DNA of 54,650 bases from the NCBI GenBank assembly GCA_946407745.1, contig CAMJPQ010000016.1, positions 1 through 54,650 on the forward strand, given 5' to 3'. The position numbers were made by a program, and so were the translations under genes. Of this stretch, positions 41,868 to 50,240 are shown one piece after another (within the stretch, counting starts at the first letter, position 1; the number at the start of each line of letters is the position of its first letter). Under the pieces are notes generated by a model that was given only the letters and a program-made list of their open reading frames with translations, was not told the origin of the DNA and searched no databases. This DNA is from an uncultured Clostridia bacterium (GTDB lineage Bacteria; Bacillota; Clostridia; Christensenellales; Aristaeellaceae).

Positions 41868-42821
41868 ATGCGGGAGCAAACCATTGTGCCTGTGTACATG
41901 CTCACGGGCTTCATTGAAAGCGGCAAAACCACCATGATCCAGAACATGCTGACCGATGAGGGCTTTTCCTCCGGCCAGGCCACGCTGATCCTCTCCTTTG
42001 AGGAGGGTGTGGAGGAGCTGGACGAGGACTTCCTGAAGGAGCACAACTGCACACTCGTCTCCTTTGAAAAGCAGGAGGAGCTGACGGCCCTTCGCCTGAA
42101 GGAGCTGAACCAGCAGTATCTGCCTGAGCGGGTGTTCATCGAGTACAACAGCATGTGGGGGCTGGAGAAGCTTGTTTCCACACGCCTGCCGCTGCGGTGG
42201 GAGTGGGTGCAGGTCATCTGCCTGGCGGACGCCACCACCTTTGACAGCTACATGACCAACATGCGCAAGCTGATGACCGACCCGATGAAGGACGCGGACC
42301 TGATCATCATCAACCGCTGCGGGCCCTCCTTCAACAAGAGCGGCTGGCGCAGGCAGCTGCGCGCGCTGAACCCCTCCGCCAACATCCTGTTTGAAAACCC
42401 GGACGGCACCACCGAGGACGGCGTGGCCGATGAGGATCTGCCCTACGACATGAAGGCCGATGTGATCGACGTGGCGGACGGGCAGTTTGGCACGCTGTAC
42501 CTGGACGCGATGGACCACCCGGAGCGCTACGACGGCAAAACGCTGCGCCTTGTGGGCCAGCCGATGCCGCAGAAGGAGTTCCCCGCGGGCTTCTACTATT
42601 TCTCCCGCCCGGCCATGACCTGCTGCTCCAACGACATCCAGCCGTGCGGCTGGGTGTGCAAGGGCGCCGCGAAGCCGAGCGCGAGGGGCTATGTGCGTCT
42701 GACCGCCCGGGCCCAGACAGTCACCACGCCCGACGGGCAGAGCACCATGATGCTGCACGAAATCAGCACCGAAAAGTGCGCCGCCCCCAAAGAGCCCTAT
42801 GTGACCTTCGCAAATCCGTAA
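41868..42821 (+). CDS. G3E-like GTPase with TIGR03943-like C-terminus
   Basis: A 317-residue protein. The N-terminal half is a G3E-like P-loop domain: MLTGFIESGKTTMIQNML at residue 12, ERVFIEYNSMWGLE (EYN replaces EPTG), VICLADATTF, LIIINRCG (NRC in place of NKxD). The CxCC metal motif is missing. From about 200 the C-terminal part contains AMTCCSNDIQPCGWVCKG, the cysteine signature of TIGR03943/YcgQ-type membrane-associated proteins, which usually partner a COG0523-linked permease (YcgR). The fusion-like layout suggests a metal-handling partner of the upstream GTPase. No permease gene is adjacent. Confidence 0.82.
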   Translation: MREQTIVPVYMLTGFIESGKTTMIQNMLTDEGFSSGQATLILSFEEGVEELDEDFLKEHNCTLVSFEKQEELTALRLKELNQQYLPERVFIEYNSMWGLEKLVSTRLPLRWEWVQVICLADATTFDSYMTNMRKLMTDPMKDADLIIINRCGPSFNKSGWRRQLRALNPSANILFENPDGTTEDGVADEDLPYDMKADVIDVADGQFGTLYLDAMDHPERYDGKTLRLVGQPMPQKEFPAGFYYFSRPAMTCCSNDIQPCGWVCKGAAKPSARGYVRLTARAQTVTTPDGQSTMMLHEISTEKCAAPKEPYVTFANP

Positions 42822-42887
42822 GGACAGCGCCTGCCAGATATCCTGGCGTATGCAAGGCGGCACCAAAGCTGCGCGGCCGCAAAAAGA

Positions 42888-42935
42888 AAGAAGGATCCAG
42901 CCGAGCCGGAGAGCCTGGCTGAACCCTTCTTTTGT
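42888..42935. terminator. Bidirectional terminator between the CobW pair and the DtxR-family gene
   Basis: Arms GAAGG / CCTTC and CAGCC / GGCTG enclose a 14-nt loop, with TTTTGTTG on the plus strand and CTTTCTTTTT on the reverse strand. Confidence 0.75.
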
Positions 42936-42955
42936 TGTATCATTCCGGGCGTTTT

Positions 42956-43351
42956 TCAATGCCCTTCTTTCACAGTTCCCTCGTTTTTCATGCCGCTGTA
43001 CCATTCGCGGAAGCGGTCGAAGCTCTCCTTGCTGATGGAGTGCTCCATGCCGCAGGCGTCCTCCTCGGCCACCTCGCGGCTCACACCGATGGAGGTAAAG
43101 AATTCTGTCAGAAAATTGTGGCGCTCCAGTGTCGCCTCGGCAATCTGATAGCCCTCCGGCGTCAGCTCCAGCTGCCCCTCCGCACCCCGCCGGATATAGC
43201 CGTTTTCCGTCAGGTGCTTCATCGCCACGCTGACAGACGGCCTGGAGAAATTCAGGCGCGTGGCTACGTCAACGGAGCGGCAGATGCCCTTCTCCCGCAC
43301 GATCATCAGTATCGCTTCCAGATAATCCTCGGTGGACTTTGTGATATGCAA
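42956..43351 (-). CDS. DtxR/MntR-family metal-dependent repressor
   Basis: A 131-residue dimeric repressor: winged helix (ITKSTEDYLEAILMIVREKG ... FSRPSVSVAMKHLTENGYI) and dimerisation helices. Metal ligands include Asp and Glu in EDYLEAI, His in ERHNFL and DACGMEHSIS. The Cys in DACGMEH matches DtxR/IdeR iron sensors (MntR has Glu there), which hints at iron. The SH3-like third domain is absent, as in MntR. The start is TTG 43349-43351 behind AAAGGAGG; longer reading runs into the promoter (43392-43420). Confidence 0.88.
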   Translation of the reverse strand: MHITKSTEDYLEAILMIVREKGICRSVDVATRLNFSRPSVSVAMKHLTENGYIRRGAEGQLELTPEGYQIAEATLERHNFLTEFFTSIGVSREVAEEDACGMEHSISKESFDRFREWYSGMKNEGTVKEGH

Positions 43352-43391
43352 AACCGCTGCGCCTCCTTTCCAAATGTTTCCTGTGGGTGCA

Positions 43392-43420
43392 ATTATACAG
43401 GAGCTGCCCGGGCTTGTCAA
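43392..43420 (-). promoter_or_regulatory. Consensus promoter of the DtxR-family gene
   Basis: Reverse-strand TTGACA (43415-43420), 17-bp spacer, TATAAT (43392-43397): a perfect SigA match. The short 5' end supports the TTG start. Confidence 0.9.
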
Positions 43421-43433
43421 TCTGCCCGGGCAG
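43404..43433. promoter_or_regulatory. Paired CTGCCCGGGC sites over the promoter
   Basis: CTGCCCGGGC occurs at 43404-43413 inside the spacer and as the perfect palindrome CTGCCCGGGCAG at 43422-43433 just upstream of the -35, 18 bp apart. They are possible operators, but unlike the AT-rich sites of known DtxR/MntR proteins. Confidence 0.4.
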
Positions 43434-43504
43434 CAAAAAGGTAATAACTGGTAAACGCCGTCAGGGACCACGCCGTGGTGATCAGGGGATGAATCAGCGG
43501 TTGC

Positions 43505-45598
43505 TTATGCCTTCAGGGTGACGCAAACGGGCTTCTGGCCGGTCAGCTCCTCCGAACGGGCGTCGGGCTGCTGCAGGCCGATGTATACCGAGTAGCGTTT
43601 GCCGCCGGAGACTCTCTCGCCGCGCTCATCCACTACGGTAAAGGCTTCCGGGCGCAGCGGCAGGTTCACCGTCTTTTCCTCGCCCGCCGCAAGGCTGACG
43701 CGCCGGAAGGCGCACAGCACCGGATTGGGCGGCGCAAAGGCGGAGTCCTCTGCCTTCACATACACCTGCACCACTGTTTCACCGGCCATGCAGCCGGTGT
43801 TTTTCACAGTGGCGGCAGCGCACTGCGTGTCTGCGTGGGCGGATGAGACCTCAAAGGAGGTGTAGCTCAGGCCGAAGCCGAAGGGGAAGAGCGGCTTGCC
43901 GGTGAAATAGCGGTAGGTCCGGTTGACCATGCTGTAATCGGTGAATTCCGGCAGGTCGTCAATGCCGTCGTAGAAGGTGACAGGCAGGCGGCCGGAGGGC
44001 GAAACCTCGCCGAACAGCAGCCTGGCCAGGGCTGTGCCGCCCGCCTGGCCGGGATACCAGGCCAGCAGCTCCGCGTCGCCCTGCGGCACGTTCAGCGACG
44101 AGCCCACCGTGACCACGGTCACCAGGGGCTTCCCGCACTTTTCAAGCGCTGCCATCAGCCGCATCTGGCTGCCGGGGAGGTTCAGCGTGGCCTTGTCTCC
44201 GCTGGCAGAGTAGTTGCCGGTATCGCCTTCCTCGCCCTCAAGCGTTTCATCCAGGCCGACGCAGGCAATGGTTACATCCGCGTTTTCCATGCACAGCAGC
44301 GCGTCGGCCAGGCGGTCATCATTCGGGCCGAGGCCTTCGATTTTGTCGGCCGCTTTGGCGCAGCCCTCGCTGTACAGCACACGGATGCCCTTCGGCTCGC
44401 AGTATTTTCTGATGCCCTGCAGCAGCGTCACCGGGCGGGAGGTGGTGCCGTGATAATTGCCAAGCAGCACCTGCACGCTGTCCGCCATCGGGCCGATGAC
44501 CGCGATGGTTTTGATTTCCTCCGCCTTCAGCGGCAGCAGGCCGTTGTTGCGCAGCAGCACCATGGATTTCAGCGCAGCCTCCAGGGCCAGGCTGTCATGC
44601 TCCGGTGTGTCGTTGGCGGTGAAGGGAATGGCGTCGTACGGGTTGTCATCGGCGAACATGCCCAGCAGGTAGCGGGTGGTGAACAGGCGCACGGCCGCCT
44701 CGGTGATGTCCTCCTCGGTAACCAGCCCCTCCTGCAGTGCCTGCAGCATGTGCAGGTAGGTGTTGCCGCAGTTCAGGTCGCAGCCGTTTTTGAGCGCCAG
44801 CGCGGCGGACTCCGGCGCGGTGTCCGTCACGTGATGATTCTCATGGAAATCACGGATGGCCCAGCAATCGCTCGTCACATGCCCCTCAAAGCCCCATTTG
44901 CCGCGCAGGATGTCGCGCAGCAGGGTCTTCGAGCCGCAGGCGGGTTCGCCGTTCACCCGGTTGTAAGCGCCCATCACGGCCTCCACGCCGCCCTCCTTCA
45001 CCGCCGCCTCGAAGGCGGGAAGGTAGGTCTCCCACAGGTCCTTGTCGCTCACGCGGGCGTCGAACTCATGGCGGATGGCCTCCGGGCCGGAGTGCACTGC
45101 AAAATGCTTCGCGCAGGCAGCGGCCTTGATGTACTTCCCGTCGCCCTGCAGCCCCTTGATGAAGCGCACGCCCAGGCGGGAGGTCAGGTAGGGATCCTCG
45201 CCGTAGGTCTCGTGGCCGCGCCCCCAGCGCGGGTCGCGGAAGATGTTGATGTTGGGGCTCCACATGGTCAGGCCCTTGTAGATGTCCCTGTCCCCGTGGG
45301 CGGACTGGCCGTTGTACTTGGCACGTACCTCTTCACTGATGACCTCGGCCACGCGCTGGTGGAAGTCCTCGTCAAAAACGGCCGCCAGTGCAATGGCCTG
45401 CGGGAACACCGTGGCAGTACCCGCGCGCGCCACGCCATGCAGCGCTTCGTTCCACCAGTTGTAGGCGGGTACACCGAGGCGCTCGATCGCCGGGGCGTCA
45501 TACTTGAGCTGAGAGGCCTTCTCCTCCAGGGTCATCTGCGCAACCAGCTCCTCCGCTTTCCTGCGGGCCTCCTGGCGCGGCATGCGTTGTTCACTCAT
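43505..45598 (-). CDS. GH3 beta-glucosidase/beta-xylosidase
   Basis: A 697-residue cytosolic glycoside hydrolase family 3 enzyme. The catalytic nucleophile Asp is in GHVTSDCWAIRD (about residue 245); the barrel opens with LGVPAYNWWNEALHGVAR and WSPNINIFRDPRWGRGHETYG; KHFAVHSGPE provides the conserved KHF. The second domain has LLRNNGLLPL and GLDETLEGEEGDT, and the C-terminal fibronectin-III-like domain ends FPFGFGLSYTSFE. The WNEALHG and ADNPYD-like parts are typical of xylan-/cellodextrin-acting GH3 enzymes. ATG 45596-45598 follows GGAGG. No signal peptide, so it acts on imported oligosaccharides. Confidence 0.92.
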   Translation of the reverse strand: MSEQRMPRQEARRKAEELVAQMTLEEKASQLKYDAPAIERLGVPAYNWWNEALHGVARAGTATVFPQAIALAAVFDEDFHQRVAEVISEEVRAKYNGQSAHGDRDIYKGLTMWSPNINIFRDPRWGRGHETYGEDPYLTSRLGVRFIKGLQGDGKYIKAAACAKHFAVHSGPEAIRHEFDARVSDKDLWETYLPAFEAAVKEGGVEAVMGAYNRVNGEPACGSKTLLRDILRGKWGFEGHVTSDCWAIRDFHENHHVTDTAPESAALALKNGCDLNCGNTYLHMLQALQEGLVTEEDITEAAVRLFTTRYLLGMFADDNPYDAIPFTANDTPEHDSLALEAALKSMVLLRNNGLLPLKAEEIKTIAVIGPMADSVQVLLGNYHGTTSRPVTLLQGIRKYCEPKGIRVLYSEGCAKAADKIEGLGPNDDRLADALLCMENADVTIACVGLDETLEGEEGDTGNYSASGDKATLNLPGSQMRLMAALEKCGKPLVTVVTVGSSLNVPQGDAELLAWYPGQAGGTALARLLFGEVSPSGRLPVTFYDGIDDLPEFTDYSMVNRTYRYFTGKPLFPFGFGLSYTSFEVSSAHADTQCAAATVKNTGCMAGETVVQVYVKAEDSAFAPPNPVLCAFRRVSLAAGEEKTVNLPLRPEAFTVVDERGERVSGGKRYSVYIGLQQPDARSEELTGQKPVCVTLKA

Positions 45599-45608
45599 GT
45601 CAATCCTC

Positions 45609-46637
45609 CTATCCCTCTTTTTTCTGAATGGCAAACAGTTTCAGCAGCGCGGCGCTTGCGCAGCCCTTTGCGCTGACGGTACCGCTTTTCACCGCGTATT
45701 CAAGGTCCACGCAGGTATTCACCGCGGCGCGCACGACTCCGCCCGTGGTCAGGCGGGCCTGGTTTTCCAGCCGGCGAAGCACAAATTCCTGCACACCGAG
45801 CGCTTCCGCCAGATTCTGCCGCGGCATGCGCTCGGACACCAGCAGCAGATACTGCTGCAGCAGGCGGTACTGCCTCAGCAGCATGGCCAGGATGAACAGC
45901 TCGTCCGTGCCGTCGTTCAGCAACTGCCGCAGGCACAGGAAGGCCCTGGCCTGCTGGGTGTACACCACCGCGTCCACCAGCTCGAACACCGCGTACTCCG
46001 CCGTGCGGGAGGCAATCGCCTCGATATCCGCCCGCTCCACGGTGTCCCTGTCCCCGAGGTAGGCGCACAGCTTGCCCACCTCGCCCTGCAGCTGGGAGGT
46101 ATCCCTGCCGGATACCTGGGTGAGAAAGTCCGCCGTGGCGCGCGTGCAGCGCTTGCCCTCCTTCTCAAAGGCGGCGGTCACCCACTCCAGCAGCGCGTCT
46201 CCGCGCAGCGGCTCGAACAGGAGCACCCTGCCCCATTTGGCGATGGCCTTTGGCAGCTTCTTCCGTGTATCGACCTTGCCGGATGCGACGAACACCAGCA
46301 CGCAGGTGGAGGGGATCCTGCCCATGTACTCGCACAGCTCATCCTCCGCCTCCTTGCGGCCGGTGAGGCTGGCGCAGTCCCACACCAGCACCAGCCGCTT
46401 TTCCGTGAGGAAGGGCAGCGTTTCGCAGGCGGAAATCAGCTCATCGGCGGCGGGATTGACGAGCACAGCCTCGTTCATCTCCACCATGCCGCCTGTCAGC
46501 ACGCTCTGCCGGATCTGCTGCAGCGTCTCGTTCTTCAGGTTTTCCTCCGTGCCGTGCAGCAGCACCGCGCCGTACAGCTTTCCTCCGGACGCGTCGCGAA
46601 GCAGCTGCGCCCGCCCGCCGTCCGTGTCTCTGGGCAT
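45609..46637 (-). CDS. holA: DNA polymerase III delta subunit
   Basis: A 342-residue clamp-loader subunit that opens the beta clamp. GAVLLHGTEENLKNETLQQ near the N-terminus and ETLPFLTEKRLVLV, KLPKAIAKWG, LFEPLRGDALLEWV are typical of Firmicute HolA (YqeN). It has AAA+-like fold domains I-II and a helical C-terminal domain (LFILAMLLRQYRLLQQ). Walker A is absent, as normal for delta. ATG 46635-46637 has GGGAGGTGA that itself contains the comEC stop, so the two are coupled. Confidence 0.93.
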   Translation of the reverse strand: MPRDTDGGRAQLLRDASGGKLYGAVLLHGTEENLKNETLQQIRQSVLTGGMVEMNEAVLVNPAADELISACETLPFLTEKRLVLVWDCASLTGRKEAEDELCEYMGRIPSTCVLVFVASGKVDTRKKLPKAIAKWGRVLLFEPLRGDALLEWVTAAFEKEGKRCTRATADFLTQVSGRDTSQLQGEVGKLCAYLGDRDTVERADIEAIASRTAEYAVFELVDAVVYTQQARAFLCLRQLLNDGTDELFILAMLLRQYRLLQQYLLLVSERMPRQNLAEALGVQEFVLRRLENQARLTTGGVVRAAVNTCVDLEYAVKSGTVSAKGCASAALLKLFAIQKKEG

Positions 46638-46641
46638 CTCG

Positions 46642-48909
46642 TCACCTCCCGTGGATGCTGATGGTATAGCCCTCCGGGCCGAAGGCCACCGTGACCGCAC
46701 CGTCGCGCTGGGTGGCGAAGAGCCTGCAGCTGCCGAGACGCGCCTGCACCGCCTGCAGGCGCTGGTCGTCATTGCCGGAAAGGATGGCCGCCTCCGGCTG
46801 AACAATGCGCAGGAACGCATCGGTGGTAGATGAGGACGAGCCGTGGTGCGCCACCTTCAGCAGGTCGGCCGGTACCGCGGCATACCGCTCGAAGGCCCCG
46901 GTCAGGTCGCCGGTGGCCAGCAGCGTCGCGCCGTATTCCTCAATCAGGCAGGCCATGGACATGTTGTTGGCGTCCTGCCCGGGGCGGACTCTTCCTTTCT
47001 CCGGCCACAGCACAGTCACGCTGCCGTGCGGCAGGGGAAACACATCGCCCCTGCTGACCCGCACCGTTTCCTGTGCGCAGGCGAGTGCCTGCCGGTACAC
47101 CTCCATGGCGTCCGCGTCCAGCAGTGCGCGCTCCGCGTCCACCGGCAGCAGCAGACGCCGGATGGGGATGCCGCTGCTGATCAGATCCCTCACTCCGCCG
47201 AGATGGTCCATGTGCAGGTGGGTCACGGCCAGCGTGTCCACCGAAAGCCGCCGCTGCCTGAGATAGGTGGCCAGCGCCCGGCCGTCCTCGCCGGCGTCGA
47301 TGACCCATACCCTGTCTTCATCCCATAGCACCGCGCAGTCCGCGTTGCCCACGCTGAGCTGAATATACTCTGTGCCACGGTGGGCGGGAGGAACCAGGGA
47401 AAGACCGACGACCAGCGCGCTGAGCAGCGAAAGCACGGCCCGCCGCGCCTTCTTTATATCCGTGAGGCAGCACAGGGAAAGGAATAGACCCGCGCAGCCC
47501 AGCGCGGTCAGCAGCGTGGCCTGGGGCGTCCAAAGGGTGAACCAGGCCCTGCCCGCAAGGTACTGCACCGCCTGCCGCAGCAGCAGGGTCGCGCGGCCGG
47601 CAAGCGCGCCGAGCCATGATCCGGCGCCGGGCAGGTACATCACCAGCAGCACAAGCCAGTAGCCGCCCAGCAGCACGTTGGCCAGCGAGAGCACCAGCAC
47701 ATTCAGCGCAAGCCCGGCGAGCGGCACCTCCTGATACCAGTACAGTTGCGGCAGAAGGATGCCCAGCTGCACCCCCAGCGCGGCGGCGGCGCGGTCGCGG
47801 AGGAAGCGCCCGGCGGCGGTGCGGCCGGGCAGCGACTGCCGCAGGGTAGGGGCAATCAGCGTCAGCCCCAGCATGGCGCAGTAGGTCAGCTGAAAGCTGA
47901 CACTGCCCAACTGCGCGGGGCTGAAAAGCAGGATGAGCATCGCGGAAAAGCACATCAGCGGCAGCGGATGGCGCTCGCGCCCCTTCAGGCGCCCCCATTC
48001 CGCCATGAGATACATCAGTGACGCGCGGGTGACCGGGGCGTTCATGCCGGTGAGAACGGCGTAGGCGGCCAGCGCCGCCGTGAGGCAGGCAAACCGTAGC
48101 TTCGGCCGCACACGGCACAGGCGCAGCAGCAGCATAAGCGCACCGGCAAGCACGCCCACATGGAAGCCGCTGACGGAGAGAATATGGCCAATGCCCAGCT
48201 GGCGGAAGGCCTCCCTGTCCTCCTCGGGCATCAGCGCGCGGCTGCCCAGCAGCATTGCCGCGGCATAGCTGCCGGCCTCCTCGCCCATCACCGCCATCAG
48301 CCGGGCGGAGAGGCGGTGGCGAATACTGGCCGCGGTGCCCCACAGGCTCAGCCGCGGCGGCAGCAGTTCCAGGTCCTGCAGGCCGTACAGTCCGACAGTC
48401 ACGCCGCGCTGCAGCAGGTAGGCCCGGAAATCATACCCGCCCGGATTGGCCGCCCCCTGCGGGGCGTAGACCCGGGCCTGAAGCCGGACCGCCGCGCCGG
48501 GCTCAAGCCCCTGCGGAAGCTCATCGGTATAAAAGGTCCAATAGCCTCCCTGCGCGTACGGCGCGCCATCAATTGTCAGGTGGCGCAGCGTGGTGCGGTA
48601 CTGCGTTCTGTTGCCGGGCAGCACCTCATCGGCGATGATGCCGGTGACCAGGTGCATGCCCTCCTCCGGCAGTGCGGGATGCTCCGCGTGCCAGCCCAGC
48701 AGGCTGCCTGCGCACAGTGTGAGCGCCAGCAGCGCCGCCGCGCGCCATTTCCCGCGGAGAAGAAGCAGCGCCGGCAGGCACAGGCACAGCCCGACAGCGC
48801 CTCCGGCCCAGGACGGGGACATGGTGCCCGCGAGGATGCCCGCCATCAGGCAGAGACAAGCAGCGGGCAGCGCGTAGCGGTACCGGCTGTGGGGCGCGCG
48901 GGAGGTCAA
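46642..48909 (-). CDS. comEC: ComEC/Rec2-family DNA-uptake channel
   Basis: A 755-residue membrane protein that passes single-stranded DNA into the cell during transformation. Parts: N-terminal helices and DUF4131/OB-like segment (LTICAG..; GMHLVTGIIADE), a competence domain with GIGHILSVSGFHVGVLAG and about ten helices, and a C-terminal MBL domain with VTHLHMDHLGG and LLKVAHHGSSSST. The start is TTG 48907-48909, overlapping the upstream stop as TTGA, with weak SD. Other com genes are not in the window. Confidence 0.92.
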   Translation of the reverse strand: MTSRAPHSRYRYALPAACLCLMAGILAGTMSPSWAGGAVGLCLCLPALLLLRGKWRAAALLALTLCAGSLLGWHAEHPALPEEGMHLVTGIIADEVLPGNRTQYRTTLRHLTIDGAPYAQGGYWTFYTDELPQGLEPGAAVRLQARVYAPQGAANPGGYDFRAYLLQRGVTVGLYGLQDLELLPPRLSLWGTAASIRHRLSARLMAVMGEEAGSYAAAMLLGSRALMPEEDREAFRQLGIGHILSVSGFHVGVLAGALMLLLRLCRVRPKLRFACLTAALAAYAVLTGMNAPVTRASLMYLMAEWGRLKGRERHPLPLMCFSAMLILLFSPAQLGSVSFQLTYCAMLGLTLIAPTLRQSLPGRTAAGRFLRDRAAAALGVQLGILLPQLYWYQEVPLAGLALNVLVLSLANVLLGGYWLVLLVMYLPGAGSWLGALAGRATLLLRQAVQYLAGRAWFTLWTPQATLLTALGCAGLFLSLCCLTDIKKARRAVLSLLSALVVGLSLVPPAHRGTEYIQLSVGNADCAVLWDEDRVWVIDAGEDGRALATYLRQRRLSVDTLAVTHLHMDHLGGVRDLISSGIPIRRLLLPVDAERALLDADAMEVYRQALACAQETVRVSRGDVFPLPHGSVTVLWPEKGRVRPGQDANNMSMACLIEEYGATLLATGDLTGAFERYAAVPADLLKVAHHGSSSSTTDAFLRIVQPEAAILSGNDDQRLQAVQARLGSCRLFATQRDGAVTVAFGPEGYTISIHGR

Positions 48910-49628
48910 ACAGTATACACCTGCCCCTTCACCGCCAGCTCTGTATCCGGGAAAATCTCCCTGGCCTCCGCAAGCAGCAGGGCGGGGTCAATCATCGGGT
49001 TCAGGTGCGTCAGCACCAGACGCCTGACATGGGCCTCTTTGGCCGCCTCGGCGCACAGCGCGGCGGACAGGTGAGGCTTCTTTTCGTCCCACAGGGCGCG
49101 GGTGAAAAGGCCGTCCGCCAGCAGCAGGTCGGCGCCCTGCGCGAAGGTAACCAGGCCGTCCACCGTGTTGGTGTCGCCGGTATAGCACAGGGTCCTGCCC
49201 TCCGCCTCCACACGGTACATCACGGAGGGCACAGGATGCCTGGCCTGATATACCCATACGTGGACGCCGCCGAAGGACAGGCAGTCTCCGGGCGCGACCA
49301 CGGTCAGCGCTACGGAGGGATCAGCCGCCATCACGGCACGCACTGGGGAGGCTGCGTCCTCCGGACCGAACATGCTCAGGCAGGCCGCAGCGGCCTGCAG
49401 GCGGTAGGTCAGCGGCAGCAGATCGGCGCAGTGGTCAAAGTGCCAGTGTGTCATCAGCAGCGCGGTCAGCTGCTCCGGAGGGCACAGCGCCGTGAGTGCG
49501 CCGAGCGCGCCGGAGCCGAAATCGAACTGCAGCCTTTCCCCTGCCGCCTCAATACAGTAGGCGGAGGTGCCGCCGCCCGCCGCGGGGAACGGACCGTTTA
49601 CGCCAAGCAGTGTCAGTCGCACAGGCAA
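48906..49628 (-). CDS. MBL-fold metallo-hydrolase, RNase Z-like
   Basis: A 240-residue metallo-beta-lactamase-fold hydrolase. Zinc ligands: THWHFDHCADL (HxHxDH) at about 60, His in YQARHPVPS, Asp in CYTGDTNTVDGL, His in VLTHLNP. The early GGGTSAY and short length resemble RNase Z/ElaC-type and cyclic-phosphodiester hydrolases. The start is TTG 49626-49628 with GGAAGG at a good distance; it overlaps the udg-like gene by 16 bp. Its exact substrate is unknown. Confidence 0.88.
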   Translation of the reverse strand: MPVRLTLLGVNGPFPAAGGGTSAYCIEAAGERLQFDFGSGALGALTALCPPEQLTALLMTHWHFDHCADLLPLTYRLQAAAACLSMFGPEDAASPVRAVMAADPSVALTVVAPGDCLSFGGVHVWVYQARHPVPSVMYRVEAEGRTLCYTGDTNTVDGLVTFAQGADLLLADGLFTRALWDEKKPHLSAALCAEAAKEAHVRRLVLTHLNPMIDPALLLAEAREIFPDTELAVKGQVYTV

Positions 49629-50230
49629 TTTCTCCCTTCCGGTTCATGGGCTTCCAGATAGGCCTTCAGGCGCTGTAAATCGCTCTGGTAAACTTCCTTC
49701 AGCGCCCGGTTGTAGATGACGGAGGCGGGGTGATACAGCGGAAACAGTGGCGCTTCCAACATAGGGCACTGCACCGCCCGGCCGTGCACCGCGCCGATGG
49801 AAGCGTCCCTGCCCATCAGCGCGCGCAGCGCCGTGTTTCCCAGTGTGACCACAAGCGGAGGCCGCAAAAGGCGTAGCTCCTCCGCCAGCAGGGGAAGAAA
49901 AAGCGCCAGCTCCTCCGCGTTGGGCGGGCGGTTGCTCACCGTGCCCTTTTCACTGACCTTGGCAGGGCGGACCTTGACGGTGTTGGTGATCCACAAATCC
50001 TCCCGCCGGAGGCCTGCCGCCCGCAGGAACTCATTCAGGTTCTCCCCGGCCTTGCCGACAAAGGGCCTGCCCTGCTCTGCCTCCTGGCGGCCGGGCGCCT
50101 CGCCGATGAGGCACAGTGCGCAGCGCGCGCTCCCCTCGCCCCACACCAGGCGGCGGCCGGCAATGACCCGGCTGTCCCGCAGGCGCTCCTCCTGAGCGGC
50201 TGCAAAGGCAGACATGCGGTTTTCATCCAT
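49613..50230 (-). CDS. Family-4-like uracil-DNA glycosylase lacking iron-sulfur cysteines
   Basis: A 205-residue glycosylase. Family motifs: LIGEAPGRQEAEQGRPFVGKAG (motif 1 region, split here as GEAPGRQE and PFVGKAG), TNTVKVRP, and FPLYHPASV (motif 3 with His). Family 4 enzymes hold a [4Fe-4S] with an N-terminal CxxC and two later cysteines; here the N-terminal pair is missing, VVKCRP is TVKVRP and the fourth Cys is Phe (LALFLPLL). The cluster must be absent. It should excise uracil from DNA. ATG 50228-50230 is used; a GTG three codons upstream is possible. Confidence 0.85.
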   Translation of the reverse strand: MDENRMSAFAAAQEERLRDSRVIAGRRLVWGEGSARCALCLIGEAPGRQEAEQGRPFVGKAGENLNEFLRAAGLRREDLWITNTVKVRPAKVSEKGTVSNRPPNAEELALFLPLLAEELRLLRPPLVVTLGNTALRALMGRDASIGAVHGRAVQCPMLEAPLFPLYHPASVIYNRALKEVYQSDLQRLKAYLEAHEPEGRNCLCD

Positions 50231-50240
50231 AGCACACACC

